Positions 1 to 6,259 of a stretch of DNA of 7,455 nucleotides are shown here, in pieces. Origin of the DNA: Bdellovibrionales bacterium (GTDB lineage: Bacteria; Bdellovibrionota; Bdellovibrionia; Bdellovibrionales; UBA1609); NCBI GenBank assembly GCA_026713205.1, contig JAPOOY010000185.1, forward strand, positions 1 to 7,455. The letters are read 5' to 3'. The notes beneath the pieces are model-generated. The model saw only the letters and a list, made by a program, of their open reading frames with translations. It was not told the origin of the DNA and did no database searches. Made by a program: the position numbers and the translations under genes. The first letter of the stretch is position 1; every line of letters begins with the position of its first letter.

Positions 1-150
1 GTCGGGGCAAATGTGAACTTGAACATCATAGGGATTACTTCCAATAAGATTTTTAAGAACCCCATTCAATTCACCTGATTCCCTGGTAAAGTGAAAATCA
101 ATTCCCTGCTGTGGAAGATCATTCAACTGAACAGTTAAGAGGTCTTTCAT
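1..150 (-). CDS. yceD: YceD/DUF177 family protein, 5' part only
   Basis: This is the first 50 codons of a gene that runs off the left edge; it is too short to have been called as a full ORF. It begins with ATG at 150 and stays open to base 1. The start of the product reads MKDLLTVQLNDLPQQGIDF, followed by FTRESGELNGVL and a segment on a hydrophobic/polar pattern ending NPYDVQVHICPD. The short N-terminal strand with an LNDLP turn and the GELN motif resemble the beginning of DUF177/YceD proteins. That family is linked to 23S rRNA/large-subunit accumulation and is usually encoded just before rpmF (ribosomal protein L32) and the plsX-fabH lipid genes. If that order holds, rpmF lies to the left of this window, which I cannot see. 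The ribosome-binding site is weak (AGATAGG about 10 nt before ATG). The family call rests on recognition of a short N terminus, so it is moderate. Confidence 0.6.
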   Translation of the reverse strand, partial: MKDLLTVQLNDLPQQGIDFHFTRESGELNGVLKNLIGSNPYDVQVHICPD

Positions 151-292
151 TAAGAATGTACCTATCTAATTTTAACAGGAAAATCAACAACTTATTCCCC
201 TGCGGCTCCTGGCATTGCTATTTTATCCCCTCAAAAAGAAGTTTTATGCTAACTCCCCTAAAAGGGGACAAGTAAAACCGCTTTTTGAAGGA

Positions 293-319
293 GGTAAAAC
301 TTACAGTGTAAATTTTACC
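293..319. repeat. 27 bp interrupted palindrome
   Basis: The outer arms GGTAAAA (293-299) and TTTTACC (313-319) are perfect complements. Inside them TTACA (301-305) and TGTAA (307-311) also pair around a single central G306; only C300/A312 mismatches. Twelve of thirteen arm positions therefore pair. The right arm runs into GCTTTTT, so on the plus strand it has terminator shape, but no plus-strand gene lies upstream inside the window. A binding site for a dimeric regulator of one of the two divergent genes is equally possible. Confidence 0.6.
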
Positions 320-346
320 GCTTTTTATCAGATTCTGTCCCATTGG

Positions 347-407
347 GAGCATAGCTCTATTTTAAATTTGACATACAATAAGTTAAAGTTGTAATAGAAC
401 TATGCTC
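347..407. promoter_or_regulatory. Inverted operator-like pair flanking a promoter
   Basis: GAGCATAGCTCTATT at 347-361 and AATAGAACTATGCTC at 393-407 are reverse complements with a single difference, separated by 31 bp. Each arm is itself partly palindromic: the left contains GAGC-ATA-GCTC, and the right, taken as 394-408, contains TAGA-AC-TAT-GC-TCTA. The promoter -35 box lies between the arms and the -10 box overlaps the right arm, so the two arms cannot both be in one transcript. This argues for a DNA-level role such as two repressor sites rather than an RNA hairpin. That function is inferred. Confidence 0.5.
368..395 (+). promoter_or_regulatory. Sigma70-type promoter for the ankyrin-like gene
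   Basis: A perfect -35 box TTGACA (368-373) is followed after 16 bp by TGTAAT (390-395), five of six matches to the -10 consensus. The predicted start of transcription would be near 402, giving a short leader of about 30-60 nt before the ankyrin-like coding region. It is the best promoter match I see in the window. Confidence 0.6.
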
Positions 408-459
408 TAAAGAGAATGAGGGGGTTATAATAGGTAAAATAATACAGTGTTTTTTATTT

Positions 460-1191
460 GTGTTTTTAAGCTTTAACCTGCTGATTGAAAACAAAGTTTT
501 AGGAGAGGAACTCACTACCGCGGATATAAAAAACACCGCATGGAGAGATGTCATCTTTGAAAAAGGTTTAGATTTTATTGAAGGCCTTATAAAAAACGAT
601 TCCCCGATATTACATGAGACAGATAAGTATGGAAATACTATTTTACATCCTATGGTTAGTATGTTTTCTAGTACTGGTAGATTTGATCCTGAAACTAAAC
701 CGAAATGGTGGAGCAATGAAAAGTTTTACGAGCTGACAAAAGCCCTTCTCTATGATATCAGCGTAGATGCAAATAAACCAAATAATGGAGAATCTCTTCC
801 CTTACATTGGATTGATCCAGATAAAGTAAAATTAGTGATGGATAAAACGGATGATGTGAATAAAAAAAATAATGGTGGTAATTCTCCTGCATTTAATCAT
901 ATTAGACACCCTGGCATCTCTCCACTCTTTGATCATCCTTCTTTAGATGTAACCATAAGAAACCATAGATGGGAGACGCTTTCACATTGGGCCAGTTCAT
1001 TTTGCAGACCTGATCTTATTGAAAAACTTTTAGACAGGGGTGCAGAAAAGACTTTATATATGGAAGATAAAATTGGAAAAACTCCTAAAGACGTAGCTCT
1101 TTCAAGATTGGAAGACGCAACAGAAGATGAAGACTTTGAAGAGGTAAAGGAATGTGGATACACCTTAAGTATACTTAATGAATACTCCTAG
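460..1191 (+). CDS. Ankyrin-repeat-like protein, probably exported
   Basis: The product of 243 residues, counted from GTG 460, carries degenerate ankyrin-type units, which mediate protein-protein contacts. The visible cores are DKYGNTILHPMVS (about 56-68), NNGESLPLHWI (108-118), NNGGNSPAFNHI (137-148) and RWETLSHWAS followed by DLIEKLLDRGA and GKTPKDVALSR (about 170-216). The consensus G-x-TPLH-A and LL-x-x-GA elements are recognisable but eroded. The tail is acidic. The frame stays open upstream of GTG 460, which has no Shine-Dalgarno in front of it. A strong GAGGGGG (418-424) sits at normal spacing before ATA 430, and a start there would add IGKIIQCFLF before the hydrophobic VFLSFNLLI, giving a plausible signal peptide. 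I keep the conventional start but think export likely. No partner is evident from context. Confidence 0.75.
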   Translation: MFLSFNLLIENKVLGEELTTADIKNTAWRDVIFEKGLDFIEGLIKNDSPILHETDKYGNTILHPMVSMFSSTGRFDPETKPKWWSNEKFYELTKALLYDISVDANKPNNGESLPLHWIDPDKVKLVMDKTDDVNKKNNGGNSPAFNHIRHPGISPLFDHPSLDVTIRNHRWETLSHWASSFCRPDLIEKLLDRGAEKTLYMEDKIGKTPKDVALSRLEDATEDEDFEEVKECGYTLSILNEYS

Positions 1192-1247
1192 GACAGTTCC
1201 TCTCCAACCCCCAGTCATCTGATTTTTCACCCTTACTGACACAAGGG

Positions 1248-1297
1248 GAGGGTTTTATATGAATCAAACCCCTCTAGCTTGAATTTTTAAATTTTTT
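1248..1297 (+). terminator. Possible rho-independent terminator
   Basis: GAGGGTTT (1248-1255) can pair with AAACCCCTC (1266-1274) with one bulged C. T-rich sequence follows only after about 9 nt (1283-1297). It lies between the ankyrin-like gene and the converging purA, so it could serve either strand, but the T-tract is on the plus-strand side. The distance between stem and T-tract weakens the call. Confidence 0.4.
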
Positions 1298-1317
1298 GTG
1301 GAAATAAAAATAACCAT

Positions 1318-2619
1318 TCATGAGAATATAGGATTGATCCATATTGTTTCTTTTCGGGATGGCCCTACGGAAATCACATCCACGGGAATGTTCAATTCCT
1401 GACTGATAAAATTCACATACTCAAGGGCCTGTGACGGCAACTCCTCTTTCTTTTTAAGAGAGCTTAAATCCTCAGTCCATCCTTTAAAAACTTTATACTC
1501 AGGACAGGCGCGGGCTAAATCCGAATATAAACTCGGAAATTCTTTGACACTCTTATCCCCCACCTTATAAGAAACACAAACCTTAATCTCATCCAAACCA
1601 CTTAACACATCCAATTTCATAAGGGCCAGGCCGGTAAAGCCATTTAACCGGATAGCATATCTCAATGCCGGAAGGTCCAACCAGCCACAACGCCGTTTTC
1701 TACCGGTGGTTGCTCCAAACTCCCTGCCCTGTTTTTGCAAATACTGCCCCTCTTTGGTTTCACCGCATTCCGTAGGAAAAGAACCAAAACCCACCCGTGT
1801 TGTATAAGCTTTAGCGATAGCTAAAATTTTGTTAAAATTTTGTGGCCCAAGCCCCGCTCCCGTCAAAGCTCCTCCCGCAAGAGTGGAAGAGCTGGTCACA
1901 TAGGGATAAGTCCCATGAACAAGATCCAAAAGACTCCCCTGCGCCCCTTCAAATAAAACCTTTTTACCCTCTTTGAGGGCCTGATCAATAACAAGAGAGG
2001 TATTTTGACATCTGTAAGGGCGTAATATTTCCCTTAATTGTAAAAGTTTATCCAGTAGCTCCTCAATGGGAGCGGGAGATTGTTTATAAAAATTCTCCAG
2101 TAAAAAGAATTTTTCCTGAGAGCTTCTGACAAGTTTATTTTTTAAAACTTCAGGACTTTCAAAAAGATCCGCGAATATGAGAGCCGTTCTTTCCGCACGG
2201 CTTTCATAAGCCGGACCGATTCCCTTTCCTGTGGTTCCTATCTTTTCATGACCCGCCTTTTGCTCCCGAGCCTGATCCAACTGCTTATGATAATCAAAAA
2301 GAAGAGTGGCTGAATCCGATAAAAGCAGTTGATGGGGGTATTTTAAAAAACCTGATTTTTTCAGAGCCTGAATTTCATCACAGAGGGCGGACACATCCAT
2401 AGCCACACCGGAGGAAATAAGACAGGAAACCTTCGGATGTAAAATTCCGGAGGGAACAAGATGTAAAATAGTCTCCCTGCCCTCCACTTTTAAGGTGTGT
2501 CCGGCATTTGCGCCTCCCTGATAACGGACCACATAATCCGCCTCAGAGGAAAAGACATCAACCACTTTTCCCTTCCCCTCATCGCCCCATTGAGCGCCCA
2601 CAACAATTGCCGCTGGCAT
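1318..2619 (-). CDS. purA: Adenylosuccinate synthetase
   Basis: PurA joins IMP and aspartate using GTP to make adenylosuccinate, the first committed step from IMP to AMP, in the cytoplasm. The 433-residue product is full length for the family. The sequence shows the GTP P-loop GAQWGDEGKGK (8-18) with catalytic Asp13, QGGANAGHT (34-42) with catalytic His41, the IMP-contacting GTTGKGIGPAY (128-138), FEGAQG (223-228), the ATTGRKRRCGW loop (303-313) that handles aspartate and IMP, KLDVLSG (335-341) and VGPSRKETI near the end. The family loop usually reads GRPRR; here it is GRKRR, a variant I believe occurs elsewhere. GGAG (2624-2627) lies 4 nt before the ATG, supporting this start. The gene stands alone: the neighbours are not purine genes. 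A TTGAAA at 2672-2677 with a poor -10 may be part of its promoter. Confidence 0.97.
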   Translation of the reverse strand: MPAAIVVGAQWGDEGKGKVVDVFSSEADYVVRYQGGANAGHTLKVEGRETILHLVPSGILHPKVSCLISSGVAMDVSALCDEIQALKKSGFLKYPHQLLLSDSATLLFDYHKQLDQAREQKAGHEKIGTTGKGIGPAYESRAERTALIFADLFESPEVLKNKLVRSSQEKFFLLENFYKQSPAPIEELLDKLLQLREILRPYRCQNTSLVIDQALKEGKKVLFEGAQGSLLDLVHGTYPYVTSSSTLAGGALTGAGLGPQNFNKILAIAKAYTTRVGFGSFPTECGETKEGQYLQKQGREFGATTGRKRRCGWLDLPALRYAIRLNGFTGLALMKLDVLSGLDEIKVCVSYKVGDKSVKEFPSLYSDLARACPEYKVFKGWTEDLSSLKKKEELPSQALEYVNFISQELNIPVDVISVGPSRKETIWINPIFS

Positions 2620-3157
2620 ACATCTCCAAAGTGAAATAAAACCAATTCATTACTTCATATAAAATCTCTTTTTTCAAGGGTTTTATATTCTCCTGTCTAT
2701 TATACTCCTCCCGTTTGACTTTTATGGATTATGGCATGGGTTGTTTTGATGAGGACAATTGCTATTACTTCTTTGAACAATCCTTTGGAGAAACTGTCAG
2801 CGATATCCGGTATAAAGTGTCAATGATATTTCAAGTTGCACAAAGGTTTAAACACATTTTTTTTCTTCCGGCAGTTGATCTATAAATTTGAGTTTTTCAT
2901 CCATTTTACTGTCTTCCTTATAAAGGGAGCAAAAATTCACCTTGGTATAAACTAAAACTCCAGTAATAGAGTGGTTAAAACGGAACTCTATAAACCAGAC
3001 TGAAAGTCCTAAATTTCAAACAAAACTTCCATAACCAAACCTCTATAGGCGGGACCTATGACCTGTTTATCATCTTTTATCAATGAAACGATTAAAAAAA
3101 CTCAAATACTCTTTTTTGATTTCCGATGAGAAAATTAGGAGTTTAATAAAACATAAA
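2620..3157. other. Intergenic stretch with transposase remnant
   Basis: This is 538 bp without an intact gene. It should hold the purA promoter on the minus strand: a TATAAT reads on that strand near 2700 but has no matching -35, and TTGAAA at 2672-2677 has only AGTAAT 17 bp further on. The middle holds the IS481-like remnant listed separately. The right part leads into the plus-strand lipoprotein gene; it contains a small ATAGG/CCTAT hairpin near 3045 and no convincing promoter. Confidence 0.6.
2728..2931 (-). pseudogene. Decayed IS481-type transposase, N-terminal fragment
   Basis: The minus strand from 2931 reads LYKEDSKMDEKLKFID, then EEKKMCLNLCAT, a TGA stop (2831-2833), and NIIDTL. Shifting the frame by one base near 2811, it continues TGYR, another stop (2797-2799), then QFLQRIVQRSNSNCPHQ and NNPCHN. 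The order WKE-x-x-x-MDE-K/R-L-x-FI, then LC..x(G/N)I, TGYR/K, an RF-like helix, RS and PH-x-x-P matches the helix-turn-helix start of IS481-family transposases as I know them. Two in-frame stops and one frameshift make it non-functional. The catalytic DDE part is absent and no terminal inverted repeats are visible. The identification comes from pattern recognition of a short, eroded segment. A plus-strand ORF of 53 codons (2724-2885) overlaps it, but I regard it as a shadow. Confidence 0.5.
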
Positions 3158-3826
3158 ATGAAATCATTAACACTGCTCCTTTTAATAACGAGCCTTTTAT
3201 TTATCCCTTCCTGTGGCAAACTCAGTCTGGATGGTGACAGACCAAGAGACAGAGGGGGAAGAGATGATGATTTGAGGCTAAATCAAATCAACAAAGGTGA
3301 TATAAATGACGCCCTGTCAGATTTGAAAAACTGTGCTGAATATGAGGGAGGACCGAACACCTTCCGTATTTTTAACCTTTTTGGTGATGTTGTTAAGCAA
3401 ATAGAAAATTGTATCTCCAAGGCTATGGATAGCAGCATAGGAAGAATCTGCGAAGAAGAGAAAAAACTGGATGAATTAGAAAGAAGACATAGAAATAATG
3501 ACAGAGCTATGGATCAAATAGATGAATACCGAGACTCTCTTGAATATTTAAAAGCGGATGCTATAGACCAAATTTATGTTATCGTGGATATATTTGATGA
3601 TATAGAAATCCGATTAGAAGATGAGGCGGATAAGGAGTTTCATTCAGATTCTATGAGAGATATCCTTCTTGGAGGAGCGGCCAGATTATTAATCACCTCA
3701 GAAGTGGGTGGATGGACTAGATTCTTTGAAGCTCAAGCTCAAACCCTTTGTGGATATAATGTTTTTGATGATGCTGAGGATGATAGAGACAGACGGCGGG
3801 ATAGAGATGACCGAAGAAGGGATTGA
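3158..3826 (+). CDS. Lipoprotein of unknown function, Asp/Arg-rich ends
   Basis: I do not recognise a family. From ATG 3158 the product has 222 residues and opens with a classic lipoprotein signal: MK, a run of Leu/Ile, then the lipobox IPSC with Cys19 as the lipidated residue. After cleavage comes a hydrophilic Asp/Arg/Gly-rich stretch (24-40), a mainly helical middle with charged, coiled-coil-like sequence (about 98-158), a hydrophobic helix LLGGAARLLI (170-179), and a tail made almost wholly of Asp and Arg (207-222). Three of the further cysteines (59, 85, 98) could form disulfides in the periplasm. The frame is open back to ATG 3083, but that start lacks a Shine-Dalgarno and would bury the signal behind 25 charged residues, so I chose 3158. 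AGGAG at 3137-3141 is 16 nt away from it and better spaced for ATA 3146. The gene converges with the Pal-like lipoprotein, 65 bp apart. Confidence 0.75.
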   Translation: MKSLTLLLLITSLLFIPSCGKLSLDGDRPRDRGGRDDDLRLNQINKGDINDALSDLKNCAEYEGGPNTFRIFNLFGDVVKQIENCISKAMDSSIGRICEEEKKLDELERRHRNNDRAMDQIDEYRDSLEYLKADAIDQIYVIVDIFDDIEIRLEDEADKEFHSDSMRDILLGGAARLLITSEVGGWTRFFEAQAQTLCGYNVFDDAEDDRDRRRDRDDRRRD

Positions 3827-3891
3827 TTCTCCCCGGAATGAATCGCCAAGTATCATAATAGGAATTTTTCCCTGTTACATTAAGCAATAAA

Positions 3892-5946
3892 TTATTCTTT
3901 TTCTTGTTGTGCTTCTGAATCAATCAAAAAGCTGACCCTTCTGTTTTTGGCATCATCTTCATAGGATAAAAGATTGGACTCTCCATAACTGACAAGCCCA
4001 AGCCGTTCCTCAGAAATACCCTGTTCAACTAAATACTGTTTCACTTCTTCCGCTCGTGATTGGCCTAGCTTTATATTGTAAGCTTCAGAGCCTTGAGGAT
4101 CACAATGTCCTTCCAACACCACGCGAACATTCGGATAATTTCGCATCCATCGGATATTTTGATCCAAAGCTTTTTGAGTTGTTTGAGACAACTCTGAAGA
4201 ATCCACATCAAAAAAAACTGTCTTCAAAACGGATTCATAATTAATGAAAGAAACCACTTTTCCTTCGGGAAATGAGGTTTCTGCAAATTGTATGGAAAAA
4301 GTGACAGCGGAACCCTCAAAAGACACCTGTTCCTCATTTGCCCACTGTCCGTTAGTGAAAGTTCCTGTTTCTCCAGTAATAAATTGCTCCCCCTCTTCAA
4401 CCGAGACTGAAAAAGCCATATTCTCATCCGCAAATGCTGATTCCCTTGGAGTTGATTGTCCAAAAGGAAAAGCCCCTCCCTCCTCATCTCTTACACTTCT
4501 CCCGACTGAAATAAAATCCTCTCCTGAAAACTCTTGTTGCTCTGATAAAATTGCAACTTGTGCTACTTCACCTGATAAAGATGGAAATCCCTTATATCCT
4601 AATCCTCTCCCTACTGAAACAAAATCCTCTTTAGGAAACTCACCCTCTTCTGATGAAACCGCAAAAGACACTAACTCTCCCGATAAAGAGGCCTTCTTAT
4701 CATCTGAAAAAGAGGGCGAACCTTGATCCCCTAACCCTCTCCCAACGGAAACCAAGCCTTCTCCGGAAAAACCGCCTTCCTCCGATAAAACCGCAACCTT
4801 CATCTCCTTACCTTGTAAAACAGAGGATGTATCTGCATCTCCTACACTTCTCCCAACGGAAATAAAACCCTCTTCGGAAAATTCTTGTCGCTCTGATAAA
4901 ATTGCAACTTGTACTACTTCACCTGATAAAGATGGAAACCCCTTATATCCTAATCCTCTCCCTACTGAAACAAAATCCTCTTTAGAAAACTCACCCTGTT
5001 CCGGTGAAACCGCAAAAGACACCGACTCTCCCGATAAAGAAACCTTCTTATCATCTGAAAAAGAGGACGAGCCTTTATTCCCTAATCCTCTCCCAGCGGA
5101 ATCCAAACCTTCTCCGAAAAAACCGCGACCCTCTGATAAAACCGCAACCTTTATCTCCTCATCTTGCAAAACAGAGGATGTACCTGCATCTCTTACACTT
5201 CTCCCAATGGAAATAAAATCCGCTCCGAGAAGCTCACCCTGTTCTGATGAAACTGCAAAAGGCACTGACTCTCCCGATAAAAAAACCTTCTTATCATCTG
5301 AAAAAAAGGACGAAGTTTTATTCCCTAATCCTCTCCCAACGGAAATCAAGCTTTCACCGGAAAAACCGCGACCCTCTGATAAAACCGCAACCTTCATCTC
5401 CTCACCTTGCAAAACAGAGGGTGTATCTGTATCTCTTACACTTCTCCCAATGGAAATAAAACCCTCTCCGGGAAATCCACGATCCGACGATGGAATTGCA
5501 AAAGCCACCTCTCCTCCTAATAAAAATGATGATCCTTTATGGCCCAAACCTCGTCCATTTGATGGAACCGCAAAAGTGACATTTCCACCTGATAAAGAAG
5601 CTAAATCTGCGCCTCTTAATCCTCTTCCAACAGAAATCTCACCCTCTTCGGCAAATGTCCCCTCCTCAGACGGCTCTATAAATCCAACTCCTGGCCTCAT
5701 AGGATATTTGGAGTCCACATCACCCGGAATCAAAATAGAAACCGGTCTTATATCCGGAGAGGGAGGGCGGTTTGGAGGTTTTTTAATTGTACTTTGAGAA
5801 ATATCAGGGGGAGGATCCTTCTTGAATCTGGGTGATAAGATATGAGTGTCGCTACAACCAAAAATAAAACAACTGATATAAAAAAGCGCTATCCATTTAT
5901 TCAAATGAAGGCTTTTTCCGTATTCTATGATGAATCGCTGTTGCAT
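3892..5946 (-). CDS. Pal/OmpA-like lipoprotein with long tandem-repeat region
   Basis: The 684-residue product has three parts. Residues 1-31 form a lipoprotein signal ending in lipobox IFGC with Cys31; an internal TTG at 5904 would give a shorter signal. A Pro-rich linker follows (about 43-70). Residues 103-520 are tandem units of 36-44 residues with the recurring core FISVGRxxG, an SxLSGE or SVLQG segment, then (V/F)AVLSE and an acidic end. Residues 574-675 form an OmpA-like domain of Pal type: VFFDVDSSEL, EGHCDPQGS with Asp616, NIKLGQSRAEEV with Arg631, SYGESN and KNRRV, which includes the residues known to hold diaminopimelate in peptidoglycan. Pal proteins are normally about 150-200 residues and tie the outer membrane to the cell wall with the Tol system; the repeats make this one far longer. 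No tol genes are nearby, so it may be an extra Pal paralogue. No good Shine-Dalgarno precedes ATG 5946. Confidence 0.9.
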   Translation of the reverse strand: MQQRFIIEYGKSLHLNKWIALFYISCFIFGCSDTHILSPRFKKDPPPDISQSTIKKPPNRPPSPDIRPVSILIPGDVDSKYPMRPGVGFIEPSEEGTFAEEGEISVGRGLRGADLASLSGGNVTFAVPSNGRGLGHKGSSFLLGGEVAFAIPSSDRGFPGEGFISIGRSVRDTDTPSVLQGEEMKVAVLSEGRGFSGESLISVGRGLGNKTSSFFSDDKKVFLSGESVPFAVSSEQGELLGADFISIGRSVRDAGTSSVLQDEEIKVAVLSEGRGFFGEGLDSAGRGLGNKGSSSFSDDKKVSLSGESVSFAVSPEQGEFSKEDFVSVGRGLGYKGFPSLSGEVVQVAILSERQEFSEEGFISVGRSVGDADTSSVLQGKEMKVAVLSEEGGFSGEGLVSVGRGLGDQGSPSFSDDKKASLSGELVSFAVSSEEGEFPKEDFVSVGRGLGYKGFPSLSGEVAQVAILSEQQEFSGEDFISVGRSVRDEEGGAFPFGQSTPRESAFADENMAFSVSVEEGEQFITGETGTFTNGQWANEEQVSFEGSAVTFSIQFAETSFPEGKVVSFINYESVLKTVFFDVDSSELSQTTQKALDQNIRWMRNYPNVRVVLEGHCDPQGSEAYNIKLGQSRAEEVKQYLVEQGISEERLGLVSYGESNLLSYEDDAKNRRVSFLIDSEAQQEKE
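4387..5640 (-). repeat. Coding tandem-repeat array in the Pal-like gene
   Basis: About eleven units encode residues 103-520. In the best-kept part (4519-5463) three unit types alternate: A (37 residues, ISVGRSVRD and SSVLQG cores), B (44 residues, GRGLGNK and SFSDDKK) and C (36 residues, GRGLGYKGFPSLSGE). In coding order they run A-B, A-B-C, A-B-C and then a diverged A. The two A-B-C blocks (4870-5220 and 4519-4869) are each 351 bp, in register and visibly very similar at DNA level. The flanking units at both ends of the array are more diverged. Confidence 0.9.
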
Positions 5947-5961
5947 ACATTAAGAATGTAT
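5945..5961. repeat. Small palindrome at the Pal-like gene start
   Basis: ATACATT (5945-5951) and AATGTAT (5955-5961) are perfect inverted arms around AAG, directly overlapping the start codon of the Pal-like gene. The same 13 bases, TACATTCTTAATG read on the minus strand, occur at the start of the yceD-like gene at the left edge, but without the second arm. It could be an operator or affect translation initiation; at this length and AT content chance is a fair explanation. Confidence 0.35.
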
Positions 5962-6259
5962 ACACAAATTCCACAAAAAAGGAATATATAATCCCATTTT
6001 TTGAATATATGAAGCTCCCTATAGAGTTTATATCATTCCAATGTCCGTAATAAGCTGCACGATTCCTTACCATTCTTCACAATTAACTAAGATTTCTTAA
6101 TCCTTGTTATAAGAATACTCAGTAAATCATCTCCCAAGATATACCAATCGTGTTTGAAATTTCAAACACGATCGGTATATCAATAACTTTCCATAGAAAT
6201 ATCAGAAAAAACATAAAACCGGAACTCTAATAAATTAGAATCCCATAGGCTTTTTAACC
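5947..6259. other. Intergenic gap between two envelope genes
   Basis: This is 313 bp with no ORF. It carries the 44 bp palindrome (6138-6181) and a small hairpin TCTAAT/ATTAGA (6226-6239), after which the minus strand is T-rich and may help end the secreted-protein transcript. It must also hold the promoter of the Pal-like gene, but several AT-rich boxes compete and none pairs convincingly with a -35. Confidence 0.6.
6138..6181. repeat. 44 bp near-perfect palindrome
   Basis: The arms 6138-6159 and 6160-6181 are 22 bp each with no spacer; only A6146/C6173 fails to pair. On the minus strand that position becomes T/G, so a minus-strand transcript could pair along the whole stem through a G-U wobble. 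The centre reads TTTGAAATTTCAAA. No run of T follows on either strand, so it is not a standard rho-independent terminator. It lies downstream of the secreted-protein gene and upstream of the Pal-like gene, both on the minus strand. Confidence 0.75.

Larger units (their letters stand above)
151..429. other. Divergent intergenic region rich in palindromes
   Basis: This stretch separates the minus-strand yceD-like gene from the plus-strand ankyrin-like gene, so it should carry both promoters. It contains a small hairpin at 254-268 (TCCCCT/AGGGGA, 3 nt loop), a 27 bp palindrome at 293-319, two copies of ACCGCTTTTT 40 bp apart (277-286 and 317-326), and an operator-like pair bracketing a plus-strand promoter (347-407). 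No clear promoter for the minus-strand gene stands out, and no ORF of convincing length is present. Confidence 0.7.

Noticed and set aside
303..313. GRKRR in place of the usual GRPRR in the PurA loop (residue numbers, not bases; encoded near 1680-1715)
   Set aside because: The basic residues that matter are kept and I believe the Lys variant occurs in other PurA proteins, so it does not suggest altered function.
357..716. Minus-strand ORF of 119 codons
   Set aside because: It overlaps the promoter and first third of the ankyrin-like gene in antisense, has no ribosome-binding site and no recognisable motif.
2724..2885. Plus-strand ORF of 53 codons starting MDYGMGCFDEDN
   Set aside because: No Shine-Dalgarno before its ATG, and it lies opposite the transposase-like remnant, whose motifs explain the sequence better.
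3827..3891. GGAA/TTCC hairpin with T-run near 3872 between the converging lipoprotein genes
   Set aside because: The stem is only 4-5 bp and made of the T-run itself; not enough to call a terminator.
5207..5797. Long plus-strand ORF of 196 codons, and several of 60-160 codons at 4056-5459, opposite the Pal-like gene
   Set aside because: They arise from repeated sequence read in antisense: composition is Ser/Pro/Lys-rich low complexity, there is no ribosome-binding site, and the minus-strand frame has a lipobox and an OmpA domain.
2979..6228. Short matches between 2979-3022 and 6158-6228 (CGGAACTCTA and AAATTTCAAACA in both)
   Set aside because: The two words occur in opposite order and at different spacing, so they do not form a common element; 10-12 bp AT-rich matches are expected by chance.
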